A stretch of 64,000 nucleotides of DNA from Simmondsia chinensis (GCA_018398585.1 JAGTTD010000008.1:10986501-11050500), one strand, 5' to 3'. Shown: positions 46,251-57,973, numbered from the stretch's first letter. Program-made: numbers and translations. Notes: generated by a model from the letters alone, not told the origin.

Positions 46251-46724
46251 TGTTACACTCGGGATTGAACCACAAGCGTAAACTATGTAAAATTTGGATA
46301 GGTTGAGAGTATGAGATGAAAAAGAAGGGAAATTAGATGAGAATTAGAGAATTGGGGATGAGAAAATAGAGAGAGTTAGATGAGAGAGAGAATTAATCTC
46401 AAATTGAGATATTTGTTTATGAATTTTCATTGATTAAATCTGATCAATACATCCAGTTATTCATAAGCAATTACAATGAATTAAGATCCAACACTAGACA
46501 TCTTATTAGGAGAAACATCCAGAAAATTCTAGAATCTAACTAACTAATATTCAAACACTTTATTGGGGCCAAAACAAACTCAACAGCAGCAGTAACGTGC
46601 CGCAGCAACAGAACATATGCACAGCAACAGCATCAAACTAGAGAAAACAAAATTTTAACATTTAATAGTTTTTCCCGCCATTTAGCCAATTTAAACCCAT
46701 GCCTCGAATTCTCGGTTTATAACA
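46251..46724 (-). repeat. Gypsy-type 3' LTR of the gag-only element
   Basis: 474 bp. Starts TGTTATAAACCGAG on the minus strand straight after the polypurine tract (46725-46738). Confidence 0.9.
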
Positions 46725-46753
46725 TTCCCTTCCCCTTGAAAACATATTTCTCC

Positions 46754-48745
46754 TCAAGAATGAAAGAAAATGAGACTTTGGAAATCACTTATTGGAGGCA
46801 TTACCCTTTCGAAACTGGAGTTTTTTGGACTTGTACAACTCATAGTCAGGTCGTGTAATTCTTTCCTTCGAGCTATGGGGTCCACTTCATCTTCACTGCA
46901 AATGTCCTGATCTGACCCCTCAATTTCAGTGTCACATTCATCATTCCCGGATTGTCCTTCAACATCAATTCCTCTAACGGCCATGAGAAACTTAGGATTG
47001 CACCTTTGGCCAGGTACAAAGGGCTGATGACATTTAAAACAGCAGTTTTGCCGCTGTTTCTCAATGTTTCGTGGATCTTTATGTTCATCTAATCTCTTAT
47101 AGTCTAACCCCTTGTGATGGTGTTGGAAGTTTTCTTCCCGATGCTTTGGCCGATCAAGGAATGTTAAATCTGAGGCTTCAATCATTTTTTCCTTTGCGTA
47201 AGCTTGAGACAAGGAAGTAGGATCAAGTGCCTTCACCAAGTTCTTGATTTTAGGCTTTAATCCACTGATGAAACTCGAGACATAGAAGGACTCAGGCGCT
47301 CGAGGAGCAATTGTAATCATACTAGCTTGGAGATTTTCAAATTTTGTCATATAATCCTTCACGGTAGTGACTTGAGTTAGCTTGTTGAAGCTTTCCACTA
47401 CATCACCCACTTCTTCATCACCATAGCGCTCACATAACTCGGTCATAAACTCATCCCGAGTAAGAGTGGGATTGCCCCTCAATAGACTATAGAACCAAAC
47501 TTCATGATCTTCTTGATGATAAACCACAGCCAATTCCACCTTTTGATCATCGGGAATGGAATAAAAGTGAAAATATCGCTTGCATCTTCTTATCCAAGAG
47601 TGAGGTTGCTTCCCATCAAAATTTTCGAGTTGAACTCCAGGTTGTCTAAAGCCATTGCTTCTATTACCATAAGAGACTTCATGGCTTCGCTTAATAACAA
47701 ATTTATATGTATTTTGCCCAGAGTTATACTACTGAACCGTATCTGATGTTTGCACCATGTGTCTGGCATTCAAGTGAACAAGTTGCGAGCAAGTTGGATC
47801 ATGAGGAAGATCAAAGTGTCTTGCATTTTGATGTTCGGTTCTGGTCTATACAGCAGGATCAGGTGGACGACCAGGAAAACCTGAAAGGTGTTCTTCCTGT
47901 CCTAAATTCTTGCTCAAAGATCGCACTTGCTCCTGACCACTTGATGGTTCGTGTGGGCTGACAGTTATATGATCTTCAGGAACCAGATTCTAAGTTCTGA
48001 TATTTTTAGATTGAAGCTGAACTTGAGGACCATCATGTGAGCCTCCTATGGCATTTAACATCTGAGGATTTAATTCCTCACAAGCTCTCCTCAACCGACT
48101 CACAGGTAGAAGAGGTGCAGGACCTGATGTCACATTTTGATTAATCAATTGGTTGCGCAACTCAGTGAACTTATCTTCCAAGTTTTGTGATTGTTGGTTC
48201 AACCGATCTGTAATCCTATCCTCTAGCACTTGAGCTAGCTGATTCACCTGTGCAGTTATTTTTTCTTCATCACCTACATCTTCATTCAGCTTTTGTATCT
48301 ACTCCTGCAACATAGCTAATCGGTTATCCATTCGATCCTCATTGCCTTGCAATTGTTGATTCAAACGGTTATCAAACTCCTTTGCTTGTTGATTAATTCT
48401 ACCTTCAATCCTTTCCTCAACTTGTTGAACATGATGTTGCACATGATCATTAATCTTTCCTTCCAAATCTTGCAATTGTTGAGACCTTTGATCCTCCTTA
48501 CTTTGATCATTTTCTTTCAGCACCCACTGGATCCGGTTGAATAGAAGATCCATTTGCAGCGCCAACTGATCATTAGTAACAAATTGTACCTCATTTGTTG
48601 CCCTTGCTCCCATTGCATTGCAAGCTTGTGATTCACTCTCTGGATTACTACGCACGACATCCACATAAGTTTGATTTGTTGCTGCACGAGCAGCTGCAGC
48701 ATGCGTGAGAACACCACCAGAACACACCAACGCATTGGTGTCCAT
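46754..48745 (-). pseudogene. Chromovirus-type gag, one frame with four amber codons
   Basis: From ATG 48745 the frame runs 664 codons to a stop at 46754 without a frameshift. It is interrupted only by TAG at 48299-48301, 47990-47992, 47846-47848 and 47729-47731. N-terminal third: Ala-rich start, then long Gln/Glu-rich coiled coil (RIEGRINQQAKEFDNRLNQQL and similar). Middle: gag core with LENFDG, WIRRCKRYF, EVWFYSLLRGNPTLT and FISGLKPKIKNLV, as in the related gag at 51.2-51.8 kb. C-terminal: zinc-knuckle-like CFKCHQPFVPGQRC (about 46999-47043), where the usual GHxC is GQRC. The final residues derive from the tail of pol, marking the internal deletion. All four TAGs fall where Gln is plausible. 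Confidence 0.8.
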
Positions 48746-49065
48746 TCTTAAACTTCACAATCGGTACTGATCAATGCTGATTTGAAAAAACTGATGTTCT
48801 AATTTTGCAAAAATCTGAATATGATCAACAATTTTCTGAATTTCTATATCAAATTTGTGAATCAAAACTGAATTGATCTTGATCAGATTATCTTGAACTG
48901 ATCTGCACCTGATCAGATTGATCTTGATCAAATTGTCCTCAACCGGTATGATCTTCACTGAAATCTGAACCGAACCAGCAAAAACAACACTGAATTTTGA
49001 GTTTTTGAATTTTTTTTGTTTTATTATTCTTCTTTTGATTACGCACTGAATTGGAAGCCAAACGA

Positions 49066-49078
49066 GGCTCTGATACCA
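49066..49078 (-). promoter_or_regulatory. Primer-binding site, initiator tRNA-Met type
   Basis: Minus strand reads TGGTATCAGAGCC, a perfect match, two bases after the 5' LTR end. Confidence 0.9.
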
Positions 49079-49080
49079 AT

Positions 49081-49554
49081 TGTTACGCTCGGGATTGAAC
49101 CACAAGCGTAAACTAAGTAAAATTTAGATAGGTTGAGAGTATGAGATGAAAAAGAAGGGAAATTAGATGAGAATTAGAGAATTGGGGATGAGAAAATACA
49201 GAGAGTTAGATGAGAGAGAGAATTAATCTCAAATTGAGATATTTGTTTATGAATTTTCATTGATTAAATCTGATCAATACATCCAGCTTTTTATAAGCAA
49301 TTACAATGAATTAAGATCCAACACTAGAGTTCTTATTAGGAGAAACATCTAGAAAATTCTAGAATCTAACTAACTAATATTCAGACACTTTATTGGTGCC
49401 AAAACAAGCTCAACAGCAGTAGTCACGTGCAGCAACAATAGAACATACGCACAGCAGCAGCATCAAACGAGAAAAAACAGAATTTTAACATTTAACAATT
49501 TTTCCCACCATTTAGCCAATTTAAACCCATGCCTTGGATTCTCGGTTTATAACA
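49081..49554 (-). repeat. Gypsy-type 5' LTR of the gag-only element
   Basis: 474 bp, paired with 46251-46724. Minus-strand TATA-like TTATAAAAAG at about 49289-49298. Confidence 0.9.
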
Positions 49555-50430
49555 TGATCTTTGCTCCGGCCAATCCTTCATAGCTTGGACCTTGCTTAGG
49601 TTTGGAGCTACCCGATCACCTGAGATAACATGGCCAAGGTACGCCACCTATGTCTTGGCAAATGTACATTTAGAGAGCTCGTTATATAGCTTGTGTTGTC
49701 TCACGGTCTAGAATACCAAGTTCAGATGAATAAGATGCTCTTGCAGAGTAGAGCTGTAGACCAAAATGTAATGAAAGAACAGAAGTGCATATTTCCTTAA
49801 GTAAGGCTTAAACACAAGATTCATCAAAGCCTGGAATGCTGCAGGGGCATTGGATAGTCCAAAAGGCATCACCATGAACTCATAATGCCCTTAATGTGTT
49901 CTAAAAACTGTCTTGTGAATGTCTTGGTCTTGCACTCTAATCTTGTAATAGCCCTGCCTCAGATCCAACATGGTGAAGTACGAAGAACTGTGAAGTTCAT
50001 CCAACAGACCGTCAATGATTGGGATTGGAAATTTATCCTCGACTGTAAGAGAGTTCAAGTGGCGATAATCAATGCACATTCAAGAATATCCATCTTTCTT
50101 TTCAACCAAGATTACCGATGAAGCAAAGGAACTATGTCTGTTCCTTATGAATCTTGCCTTAAAAGGGTCCTCAACTTGGTTTTCAATCTCATTCTCTTAA
50201 GAATGAGGACACTTGTGAGGGTGAAGATTCATTGGGTTAGAAACTTCCTTGAGGAGAATTGCATGATCAAACTCCCTTTTTGGGGGTAAAGTCTCTGGCT
50301 GCTCAAACAAATCACCATCCTCTTGAAGCAGAGAATCCAAAGCAGTGTTGGAGTCTATTTGATTGTGTCCTGAAACAACAGTGATTGAGTAGAGTTGTCT
50401 ACCCATTGATAAGTTCCTTTCTTAAGAACC
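49555..50430 (-). pseudogene. Chromovirus reverse transcriptase (minus strand)
   Basis: Minus strand 50406 down: LFEQPETLPPKREFDHAILL, NLHPHKCPH, then after a gap [48 protein letters not shown] (50079-49891) and a decayed palm with [17 protein letters not shown] order at 49870-49800. The block where YVDD belongs (about 49760-49740) is too decayed to read. LGHVISGDRVAPNLSKVQAMKDWPEQRS at 49640-49555 is the thumb entry, cut by the gag-only element. Confidence 0.75.
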
Positions 50431-50840
50431 TTTTGTCGACCCTTGCCCCTCATCAGGTGGAGCTCGCCCTGCCCCACAATGCCTTGTAACTTGATCTTTT
50501 GCCCTTCTCTTTCAAAGGACATAGTGAGCTGGGAGAAATAGAAGACTATGGGACTGGAGGTTTTCATCTAATCAACTCCCAACACCATATCACAACCTCC
50601 CAACCTCAAAACTCTGAAGTAATACTCAAATTTGTGACCTTACATCGTCCAAATGAACTTCTTACACTTTGTGAGCGTCAAAATTGCATTTCCATCAGCT
50701 ACCATGACAGTTAAGGGGCAGGTCTTGATCAAATCTTGTTCCACAACTCTTACAACCTTGGGATCCACAAAGCTATGTGTACTTCCACTATCAATGAGTA
50801 TCAATAAGTCTCGTTGCCCAACTACAACCTTAATTCGAAT
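50431..50840 (-). pseudogene. Chromovirus aspartic protease (minus strand)
   Basis: LIDSGSTHSFVDPKVV at about 50806-50755 is the active-site block, with an intact DSG. KTCPLTVMVADG and a HKFEYYFRVLRLGGCDMVLGVD block follow, then FYFSQLTMSFEREGQKIKLQG at 50567-50470. Order and spacing are those of Ty3/gypsy proteases. Two stops are visible. Confidence 0.75.
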
Positions 50841-50979
50841 GGTATTATGCGAGCGACTCCCTGTTAAGGCCTTTATAGAAATTTCAACCTCATTTCTTCC
50901 TCAGAATCAAACTTAATCTCTTCCTTTTGCTCCTTGAAATCAAGCATCCCATCTTTTTCTACTTTACTAGCTTCTACTC

Positions 50980-52103
50980 CAGTGGCTGCCATTAGATACT
51001 TAGGATCACACTTATGACCAAAAAAGTAATTTTAATTGCATTGAAAACAAAGCTTCTGAGGCCTTCTATCGTTAATAGTTCCAACTCAACTATTGGACTG
51101 TGTAAATCTTGATGAAGATGATCCTTTGGATCATTTCTTAATTTATGAGAATCAGGAACTGTCAATACTGAACTCTCAACCTTTCTTGCCTTTTAATAAG
51201 CTTGAAAAAGAGTGGAGGGATCAAATGACATAACCATCCTCTTGATTTTAGGCTTAAGTCCACTCACAAAGCTTGAAACATAATATGATTCTGGTGCCTC
51301 AATATACATAGTGAGCATTCTGGCTCTCAAACCCTCGAACCTTGTCATGTACGGCTTCATGGATGAAACTTGAGTTACTTTTTTGAAGTTATCCACCACT
51401 TCACTCAGATCGTCATCCCCGTACCTATCACAAAGCTCATTTGCAAACTCAGTCCAAGTGATTGAAGGGTTACTGCGCATCAAATTGAAATACCGGACCT
51501 CCGATTCTCCTTTTAAATACACAACTGCCAACTCAACCTTCTCACGTTCTTCAATATTGTAGAAACAAAAGTACCTTTCACACTTCCTTATCCAGGATCG
51601 ATACATTGTACCATCGAAAGGCTCTAGTTCCAAACGAGGTTGTCTAAAACCATGGCTCCTTGCACTTGATGCACTTTCATTATTGTCCATAGGAGGTGCC
51701 CTTGTATCACTGTTGTCCACCCGTGGAGGCCTTGGATCAGGAAGTCTATTTTGCTGGCTTGCAGCCAAAAGTATGCTACCTCGAGCCTGTTATTGCTGCC
51801 TTTCAATTTCAGTTGCAATCCATTAATTTGCTGTGAAATCTCTTGAGATTGTGATTCAAACGTTTGATTCATACCACGCCGAAAGGATTGCAGCATAGTC
51901 TGCATCATTACTAGCACCTGATCCATCTGATTTCCTTGATTAGCTCCATTATCAGTACCGGCAACTGCAGTAACATAAGTAGTAGTGTTATTAGCTGCAT
52001 TGCTAGCTGCATTAGCATGAGTATTTACTCCACCAACCATAGCAACGGATCGCCTGTTTCTAGCAAGATTGCAACCCAATTTAACAAGTTCCGCACCGAA
52101 CAA
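50980..52103 (-). pseudogene. Chromovirus-type gag (minus strand)
   Basis: N-terminus from ATG 52103 (Ala/Asn-rich, then Gln-rich coiled coil SFRRGMNQTFESQSQEISQQ). A frameshift near 51.77 kb leads to 51768-51193 with LELEPFDGTMYRSWIRKCERYF, MRSNPSITWTEFANEL, RFEGLRARMLTMYIEAPESYYVSSFVSGLKPKIKRMV. A zinc knuckle LCFQC...GHKCDP lies near 51054-51000 with one stop inside. It is close to the gag of the nested gag-only element, so both belong to related lineages. Confidence 0.75.
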
Positions 52104-52165
52104 GCCTAAACTTCAGCAATTCAATTCAATTGAAGATCCATCAATCCGATCATATGCAAGCTCAT

Positions 52166-52178
52166 GGCTCTGATAACA
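52166..52178 (-). promoter_or_regulatory. Primer-binding site, initiator tRNA-Met type
   Basis: Minus strand TGTTATCAGAGCC, one change from consensus, directly inside the 5' LTR of the Reina-like element. Confidence 0.75.
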
Positions 52179-52180
52179 AT

Positions 52181-52525
52181 TACTACAGATCAAGATGGAT
52201 CTTGATCATAACCTAGGAGAGAGAAGACATAAGATGAGAAAAGAAGTGAAAGAGATGATAAATAAAGTGAGAGAGAGTTAGATGAGAAAGAGAAATCAAG
52301 ATATTATTTCATTCATTAAATGATTCCTACATGATAAACATCTATTTACACCAATACAATCAAGAACACTTAATAATGAATCTAGTCACTTCATCTTGAC
52401 TACCAACAGACTTACTAACTAAAACAACCACCAAAATTGACTTAAGCAAGGACAAGCAAGCACCAAAGACCACCAACATCTTTTCCCACCAAAGACGACC
52501 TCTAATTTGAACTCTGGTCATGATA
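52181..52525 (-). repeat. Reina-like 5' LTR, 345 bp
   Basis: Pairs with 34198-34507. Terminal bases have decayed (TACTACAGATC on the plus strand where TGTTATGATC is expected; TGATA instead of TGACA at the other end). Confidence 0.7.
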
Positions 52526-53530
52526 GGCGACATTAAAAGTAACATTCAATCCTATATCTTCATGTATTAGGTTAGAAATGCTTCTCTAAAATCTATGGTC
52601 TTGCATTACCACAGTATCAAAACTTTACTTGCATTATGATCATCAACTCTTGAGAAGACTGAAATATCTTCAGAAATGTTGCTCGAAAATTTCGTGATTC
52701 CTTTGAATCATATTAGCGTTATCTCTTTAATCTTCTGAAGCAGTTCTATAAAAACATTTAAATCCATTTCTAACTCAATTCTATGCAAGTTCTTTAGATC
52801 AATTTGATGCAAGGCCCTAGCATAGGCCTTGCTTGGATGTAAATCTAGCTAAGATCGGTAGCAACTTTAGCAAAAATGAAATATGGAAGTTGATCAATGT
52901 TAATCTAGCAAGTTAGATCATTTTCAGCGACTTTTAGAAGCAAATTCTAACTAATGTTCACAAGAACAACAACTCCAATGCAATGCAATGTTAAATGGAT
53001 CTTCAAGTGTTGAGCTGAAACTTGATCAAATTTAATATGAACTGCCAAGCTTAAGTCCAACGCAGCATAGTAAGAACAATTCGCCAATTCTTGATCAAAT
53101 TTGTTCTGTTCAGCAAAATATGATCTTAATATTGCACGTTCAGATGAAGAAATGCAACTAACTTTGACAAATTCCGCTAAATCAAATCAAGGGCAAGGAA
53201 TAATAATCCAACGCTGTAGTAACAATTTGTCAAGCGAAACAAATTTACTTGTAAGATTTTAAGAATGTAGCTTTCGCTAAAGTTAATGCAGCAATTTCAA
53301 TCTGCAATCACGATTCAACACAATTCTGAACAATCCCACTTGACACCTAAATAGTAAGATCTGTAGGATCTAAACAATTTGGATCGGTTCTATCTAATAC
53401 TTCAAAATTAACTTGATATCATCATAACCTGTTCCAGAGTTTGATATTAATCAACTTGATCTAATGCTTTGCAATCAAATTGATCTTAATTCACTTAATT
53501 AGAAGCAATTTCATACGATCTAATAACAAT
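52526..53530 (-). other. Leader of the outer non-autonomous gypsy element
   Basis: About 1 kb with no reading frame. On the minus strand it follows the LTR at 53531 and starts with ATTGTTATTAGATC, a decayed iMet primer-binding site (three changes from ATTGGTATCAGAGC). Rich in GATCAA / TTGATC words, like the leader at 63.1-64.0 kb. Confidence 0.6.
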
Positions 53531-53970
53531 TGTTATGATTCAATCTAATTCTTGAATAATAACCTAGGTTAGGAGAAGAAATAGAATTTAGAGGAAGAGA
53601 ATTAGAGAATATAGATGGGAAGTAGAAAGAATTTGAGATGAGAGGAGGAATATCTTGTCAATATCATTTAATAATCCCTTACAATCATGAACCTCCCTTA
53701 TTTATACAATCAAGCTCAAGTAAGAATCAGAAGAAAATATCCAGCTATGTAATGCTTCTAGATAACTACCAACTGACATAACCCCCTAATACTTCACCTT
53801 GACATGACTTAAAGAAAAACTTAAGCAACCTGCTTGACATCAACTACTAATTATAGTAGATTATACTAGAAGGAGCACTAATTGGCTAATCTAATGACTT
53901 AAACTACCCTAACACAACCTTAACTTATTAGTATTTAATTCCATATGCCCTATCTTCTAGAATCATAACA
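53531..53970 (-). repeat. Gypsy-type 5' LTR, 440 bp
   Basis: Plus-strand ends TGTTATGATT and AATCATAACA form a perfect 10-bp inverted repeat, which fixes both boundaries. Pairs with 31811-32263. Minus-strand TATA box GTATAAATAAG near 53698-53708. TTAGC follows at 53971-53975. Confidence 0.9.
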
Positions 53971-56900
53971 TTAGCCTTGATGTATAGGAGCTTGATGTGT
54001 TTATTGGCGGTATTAGGCCTATGAATCATCAGCGTCATTATGTCAGGTCAATCATCGTGAAATTTAGATGTTGTAGCATTAACCATAAAAGACAAAAGGT
54101 TCACCGTGCCTTTAGCAGCCTCTACTTCAGCCATGAGCTCCACTTGAGGCTCCTCATCCGATGCTGTCACATCACTCGTGAGACCTTTTTGAGCATCATC
54201 TATAATGAACTCCAAGGTAAGGAGTAAGGCAGTTCTGACATCGACCTTATCAAGAATTGTCCCGAATTGCATTTTGATCCCTAGGTCTGTCCTCTTCTCA
54301 GGGCTTTCAACCATGGGTGTATCCTGATTTTACGGTTAAGGACCACCATTTATTGGCATGTCTAATTCATATAGATGGTCCTTAAGATCAAACTTTGGGG
54401 TTCGAGATACCTCCATAGGCTAGGGAAATCAACTTCGTGGAAGTTATTCTGGATGTAAGACCTTGTTGGGTTGACACAGTCTAAAGGTTCTACTAAATGT
54501 ATGCTGAGAGGGAAGTATTCCTCTTCATCCTTAGTAGATTTCAGAATTAGGAGGTCCTTGGCAAGTTGATTATGCCAAGATTCTCACCCTTCAGATGATC
54601 AGGAATTAGGCCATCTCTCAAGCTTTTTACGAGCTGGCCCTTTTCCTAAATTAAAAGGTTTGGAATCATCCATTAGATCATCAAGATCCATATGCTAGTT
54701 TGCTTGCCCTTACAGACCCTAGCTTTTGCTTGAGAGAGCCTGGTTAAGCAAGAATTAAGAGCAATTCTTTGCTGGGCTGTCTTTTTGTGCGGCTGCCTCC
54801 TTTTCTGAGTTTGAGTAAGGTTAGAAGGACTAACTGCCTTTTAATCAGGGTGATTCCTCCTTCATACATCACCGAACGTAGTGCTAGAGAGCTGATATCT
54901 TTGATTGCCATGGGGCCAAACCAGTGTCGACATCTAGTAAGGTGTACTTTTGATTCCTCTTAGGACGCCTTGTCCTCGTGATGATTTGAGTCTTCAAGGG
55001 AGAATCCTTAACAAGATCACTTTTTTGAGGTTTTTCAGATTGCATCTTTAGTCCCAAAAAAGGATTAACATTAGAAACATGCTAAGAAAGAAACCACAGT
55101 TTCCCCATTACAGCTTGTATTCTCCCACAGCATTACTAACATACCGTATATGACATCCTCTCCAAATCACGAGTTATTTTCTCTCAACTGGTTAGATTTT
55201 GAGAGGATTCCTAATTGCCACTAATCTCCATAACCAACATCACTGCCACCATCAGCGTAATGATGGAGCGATTGCTGAGCTTGATCAAAATATTCTTAAA
55301 AATGGCACACCTGTATGTAGGATGGAATTCCGTGATATGCAATTGGCGTATTCCATCAACCAGTGCATGCACCAGTCCTATGAATCCTAATAGTCCTTCA
55401 ATGACCAATTACGCAAAGAGATGGTTAGCCACTTGTGCCTTCTAATTTTCATTGAGAACCATTTTCCTCCTATATAGGGAAAAAGGGTTATTCTGGACAC
55501 AATCAGGCTCATTTTTGTCAACATTCTCAACAATATTGACTTGAAGAGGACTACGGAAAGGGCCTTTATCGATGCCCATTTGTTCTTCTCCTAAGAAAGA
55601 TTAATTCCCTTACTTTTGTGGCATTTTAAGCCGCACTTCTAAAGATCACATAGTTCTTCGTTGAATGAGTCAATGAATCATCCTACTTACAGCACACCTT
55701 TGCCTTATTAGAGTTGGGATCAGGTTTCTTGCATTTACCCCTAATCTTGAGTTTGTTGCTTGCCTCAACCCAATCGAATATTACATCTTCTCTAGAGAGG
55801 TTAAACAAATACCTTCTTAAGTCTTGGGACTGATAGGACTTCCTGGCTTTAATGTCCTTCTTGACTGAAGCATTACAAACCATGAGCGGTCCTTTGACAT
55901 ATTCAGCAATGTTAATCTTGTAAGGAGGATCTCCTTCATCCTCGATTGAATCGTGCACTTAAGTCTCGTACATGCTACTTTTCTCAAGGCTTTCTACTTT
56001 TAAGGCAGCCTCATATCTAGCAGCGCATTCTGCCAGCTGATAAAGCATCATAAAGTTGGAGCCCTGAAACTTCTTCTTCAATGCAATATCAAAATTGTTT
56101 AGAACCAGTTTGGTGTACTCAACTTCAGAAAGAGCTACAAGGAATTTCAACCTAGCTCTCCTGAACTGATTAACGTATTCGTCCACTGCCTTGCCAGGCT
56201 TCTGTCTCATTCTAGCTAAGTTTGCATGGAAGTTCCTAATTCCATTCTCGGTAATTGGGCCTAGAATTGCCTGGCCATATTTTGTCCCACCAGTAAGTAG
56301 AATTAGGGGGCAGGCTAATATACTGTTGGAAAGCGGTCCTAGTTAATGAGATAGGGAGCAGCCATAATTCTAGATATTGATTATCTACTGCTTCTTTACA
56401 TTTGCAATTGAATCTTCCACGTGCTTGAGGGCGAAAACAATGCCTTACACTTAAAAGGGGGTAAACTCGGGAATGTTGTTTCCTTTAGGAAAAGGGTAAT
56501 CCTTATTTATGTAGTCAGGGTAAGGTTTACTACATGAGGGTCTGTTGATCCCTGCGAGACCCGACCCATACATTTGCTCAGTGGCCAATTGGTCCTCGAG
56601 GGGTAGGTTAGGCATATGATTATGTGCCTGCCATTGGCCCCCAAGTGGGTAAGGATCTCGAGGGAGATCTGCAAGATACCCCTGAGCACCCATCACAATC
56701 AGGTGTGGGAATGGGTGTCGCCCCACAAACCCTAGGTCTACTCCTTGATAGTAATGGCCATACACTTGCTTGGGCATAAAGTATGCTTCAATAGAACCTC
56801 GATTACGCGGAATGCCTAGAAGCACTCCAATTTTAGCAGGCTATTGGTTCATTCTTACATGATTAATCCCCAAGTCATGGTCTTGAGGAAGTGGGTTGTT

Positions 56901-57866
56901 ATTTTTCCCCATAGTATGGTAAGTATGAAGAGGTCTACGATGAGAAGTCTAGTTCCCGAAAGTAGGCATTTGACCTTGCACTCCTACGTCAAGGCCTTGG
57001 GTGGGCCTCGAGGCAACCTGTACTACGTGAGAAGGGTACGAATGGTTATGCCCCCTATCTTGAGGACAGGTAACATCGGTGTATTGGCATTGCCGTGCCT
57101 TGTGGTCAGAGAAAAACACTGATTCGAAGGCCCAACGGCTCTAAGGGACACATTGTTGTTTCTATGAGAGTCCAAGTGTGTAGCCCCTGGGTTAGCCACA
57201 ATTGAGTTTCCCGTTCTCTTAGGGACTGTGTAATCCGCTTGAGCAGCTGATAACTACAAGCTCGAGGGTGTCTTGTAATGATATCTAGTTGGTGCTAATG
57301 GAAGAAGCGCAGGCCTAAGCAGCCTGATATCCTCTCTAATGGCTTGCATGAAGCCATTATGAGCCCCAGCCTATCTAACCAAGATAGGTTTGATTTCAAC
57401 CATTGTTTACCTAGGCACATCCCCAGTGACAAGGGTAGCAATGGAAGACAAGGTCGTGTTCATTTCTACTAAGATTCTATCGATTTCTTTGTGAAACCTT
57501 TCATTCATAGGGTTTCCGACGTTGTTAGTTACTGCTCCCATGGCGTCAGCGTTTTCACACTAAGATGCTATATTGCACTCTATTTTAGTACGTTTTCTCT
57601 CAAAGGCTTCTCTCATTATTTGCTGGACTCTTTGGTCCACAATCTCTAAATGACTTTTGACCATAGCCATGAAACTCTTGCCAAAATGGCCATCGAGCAC
57701 AATATGTACATCTTCTGGATGTCATCATCACCACACCTTCGCTGCCATGGCTGTGACTTGGTTCATCCCATTGCGATGTGGCACTTTGCTTAAGAGGATG
57801 CCCAAGCCTAGATCCAAGCAAGGCCAAGTCTTTGAGTTCCTCATGCTCTAGAGCACTAGATGTCAT
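53971..57866 (-). pseudogene. Tat-like gag and start of protease
   Basis: Minus strand. 57866-57600 is an open first segment (MTSSALEHEELKDLALLGSR). 56825-56451 is Pro/Tyr-rich and ends KDYPFPKGNNIPEFTPF, the usual entry to the Tat gag core. 56210-55683 is the core: RQKPGKAVDEYVNQFRRARLK, FQGSNFMMLYQLAECAARYEA, then LRRYLFNLSREDVIFDW and a KVCCK end where a zinc-like CKWHxSxSH block is expected; a TAG stands at the Trp. Spacer follows. 54314-54048 precedes the protease; its last part (LLYIKA near 53985) reads on into 31810 across the nested insertion. Confidence 0.65.
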
Positions 57867-57946
57867 GGTTCTTGACCATTGGCAAATAGCCAGTAATTAC
57901 GTTCTGGTAAACCACCATGGGCCAAACGAATGATGTCTCGCTTCAA

Positions 57947-57966
57947 GCCTCCCATTGTTGCTGCCA
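57947..57966 (-). promoter_or_regulatory. Decayed primer-binding site of the Tat-like element
   Basis: Minus strand TGGCAGCAACAATGGGAGGC resembles the TGGCGCCxACxxTGGGGCC site common in Tat-type plant gypsy elements. A Met codon for the first gag segment lies 80 bp further on. Support is alignment by eye only. Confidence 0.5.
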
Positions 57967-57973
57967 AAATGCA

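Larger units (their letters stand above)
46251..49554 (-). mobile_element. Gag-only non-autonomous gypsy element
   Basis: 3.3 kb. LTRs 46251-46724 and 49081-49554, both 474 bp, with about 25-30 differences by eye, so it is younger than most neighbours. Plus-strand ends TGTTACNCTC and TTATAACA. Flanks GGATC (46246-46250) and TGATC (49555-49559). Interior on the minus strand: iMet primer-binding site, a leader, one gag frame (48745-46754), polypurine tract AAGGGGAAGGGAA. Pol is absent. It interrupts the RT of the Reina-like element, whose frame is continuous across the two flanks. Confidence 0.9.
34198..52525 (-). mobile_element. Reina-like chromovirus, minus strand, three times interrupted
   Basis: LTRs at 34198-34507 (3', continued by two bases after the CACTA insertion) and 52181-52525 (5'). 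Internal order on the minus strand: iMet primer-binding site, gag (52103 to about 51000), protease (about 50830-50440), RT (50410-49555), [gag-only element], RT end and RNase H (46250-45640), integrase (about 45640-44507), [Athila-like element], C-terminal tail (36751-36431), polypurine tract (36426-36440), LTR. The 31-bp difference between LTRs is one block near 52466-52500. No matching 5-bp repeat is visible at the outer ends (TAATT and GGCGA), so the outer boundaries are less certain than the inner ones. Confidence 0.75.
31811..53970 (-). mobile_element. Non-autonomous gypsy-type element, split by nested insertions
   Basis: LTRs at 31811-32263 (453 bp, 3') and 53531-53970 (440 bp, 5'), both with TGTTATGATT-type ends on the minus strand. 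Flanking repeats TTGGC (31806-31810) and TTAGC (53971-53975) differ at one base. Its own interior is only 32264-34197 plus 52526-53530, about 2.9 kb; the rest is the Reina-like element and what is nested in that. No RT or integrase motif in the interior. It interrupts the protease of the Tat-like element. Confidence 0.8.
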
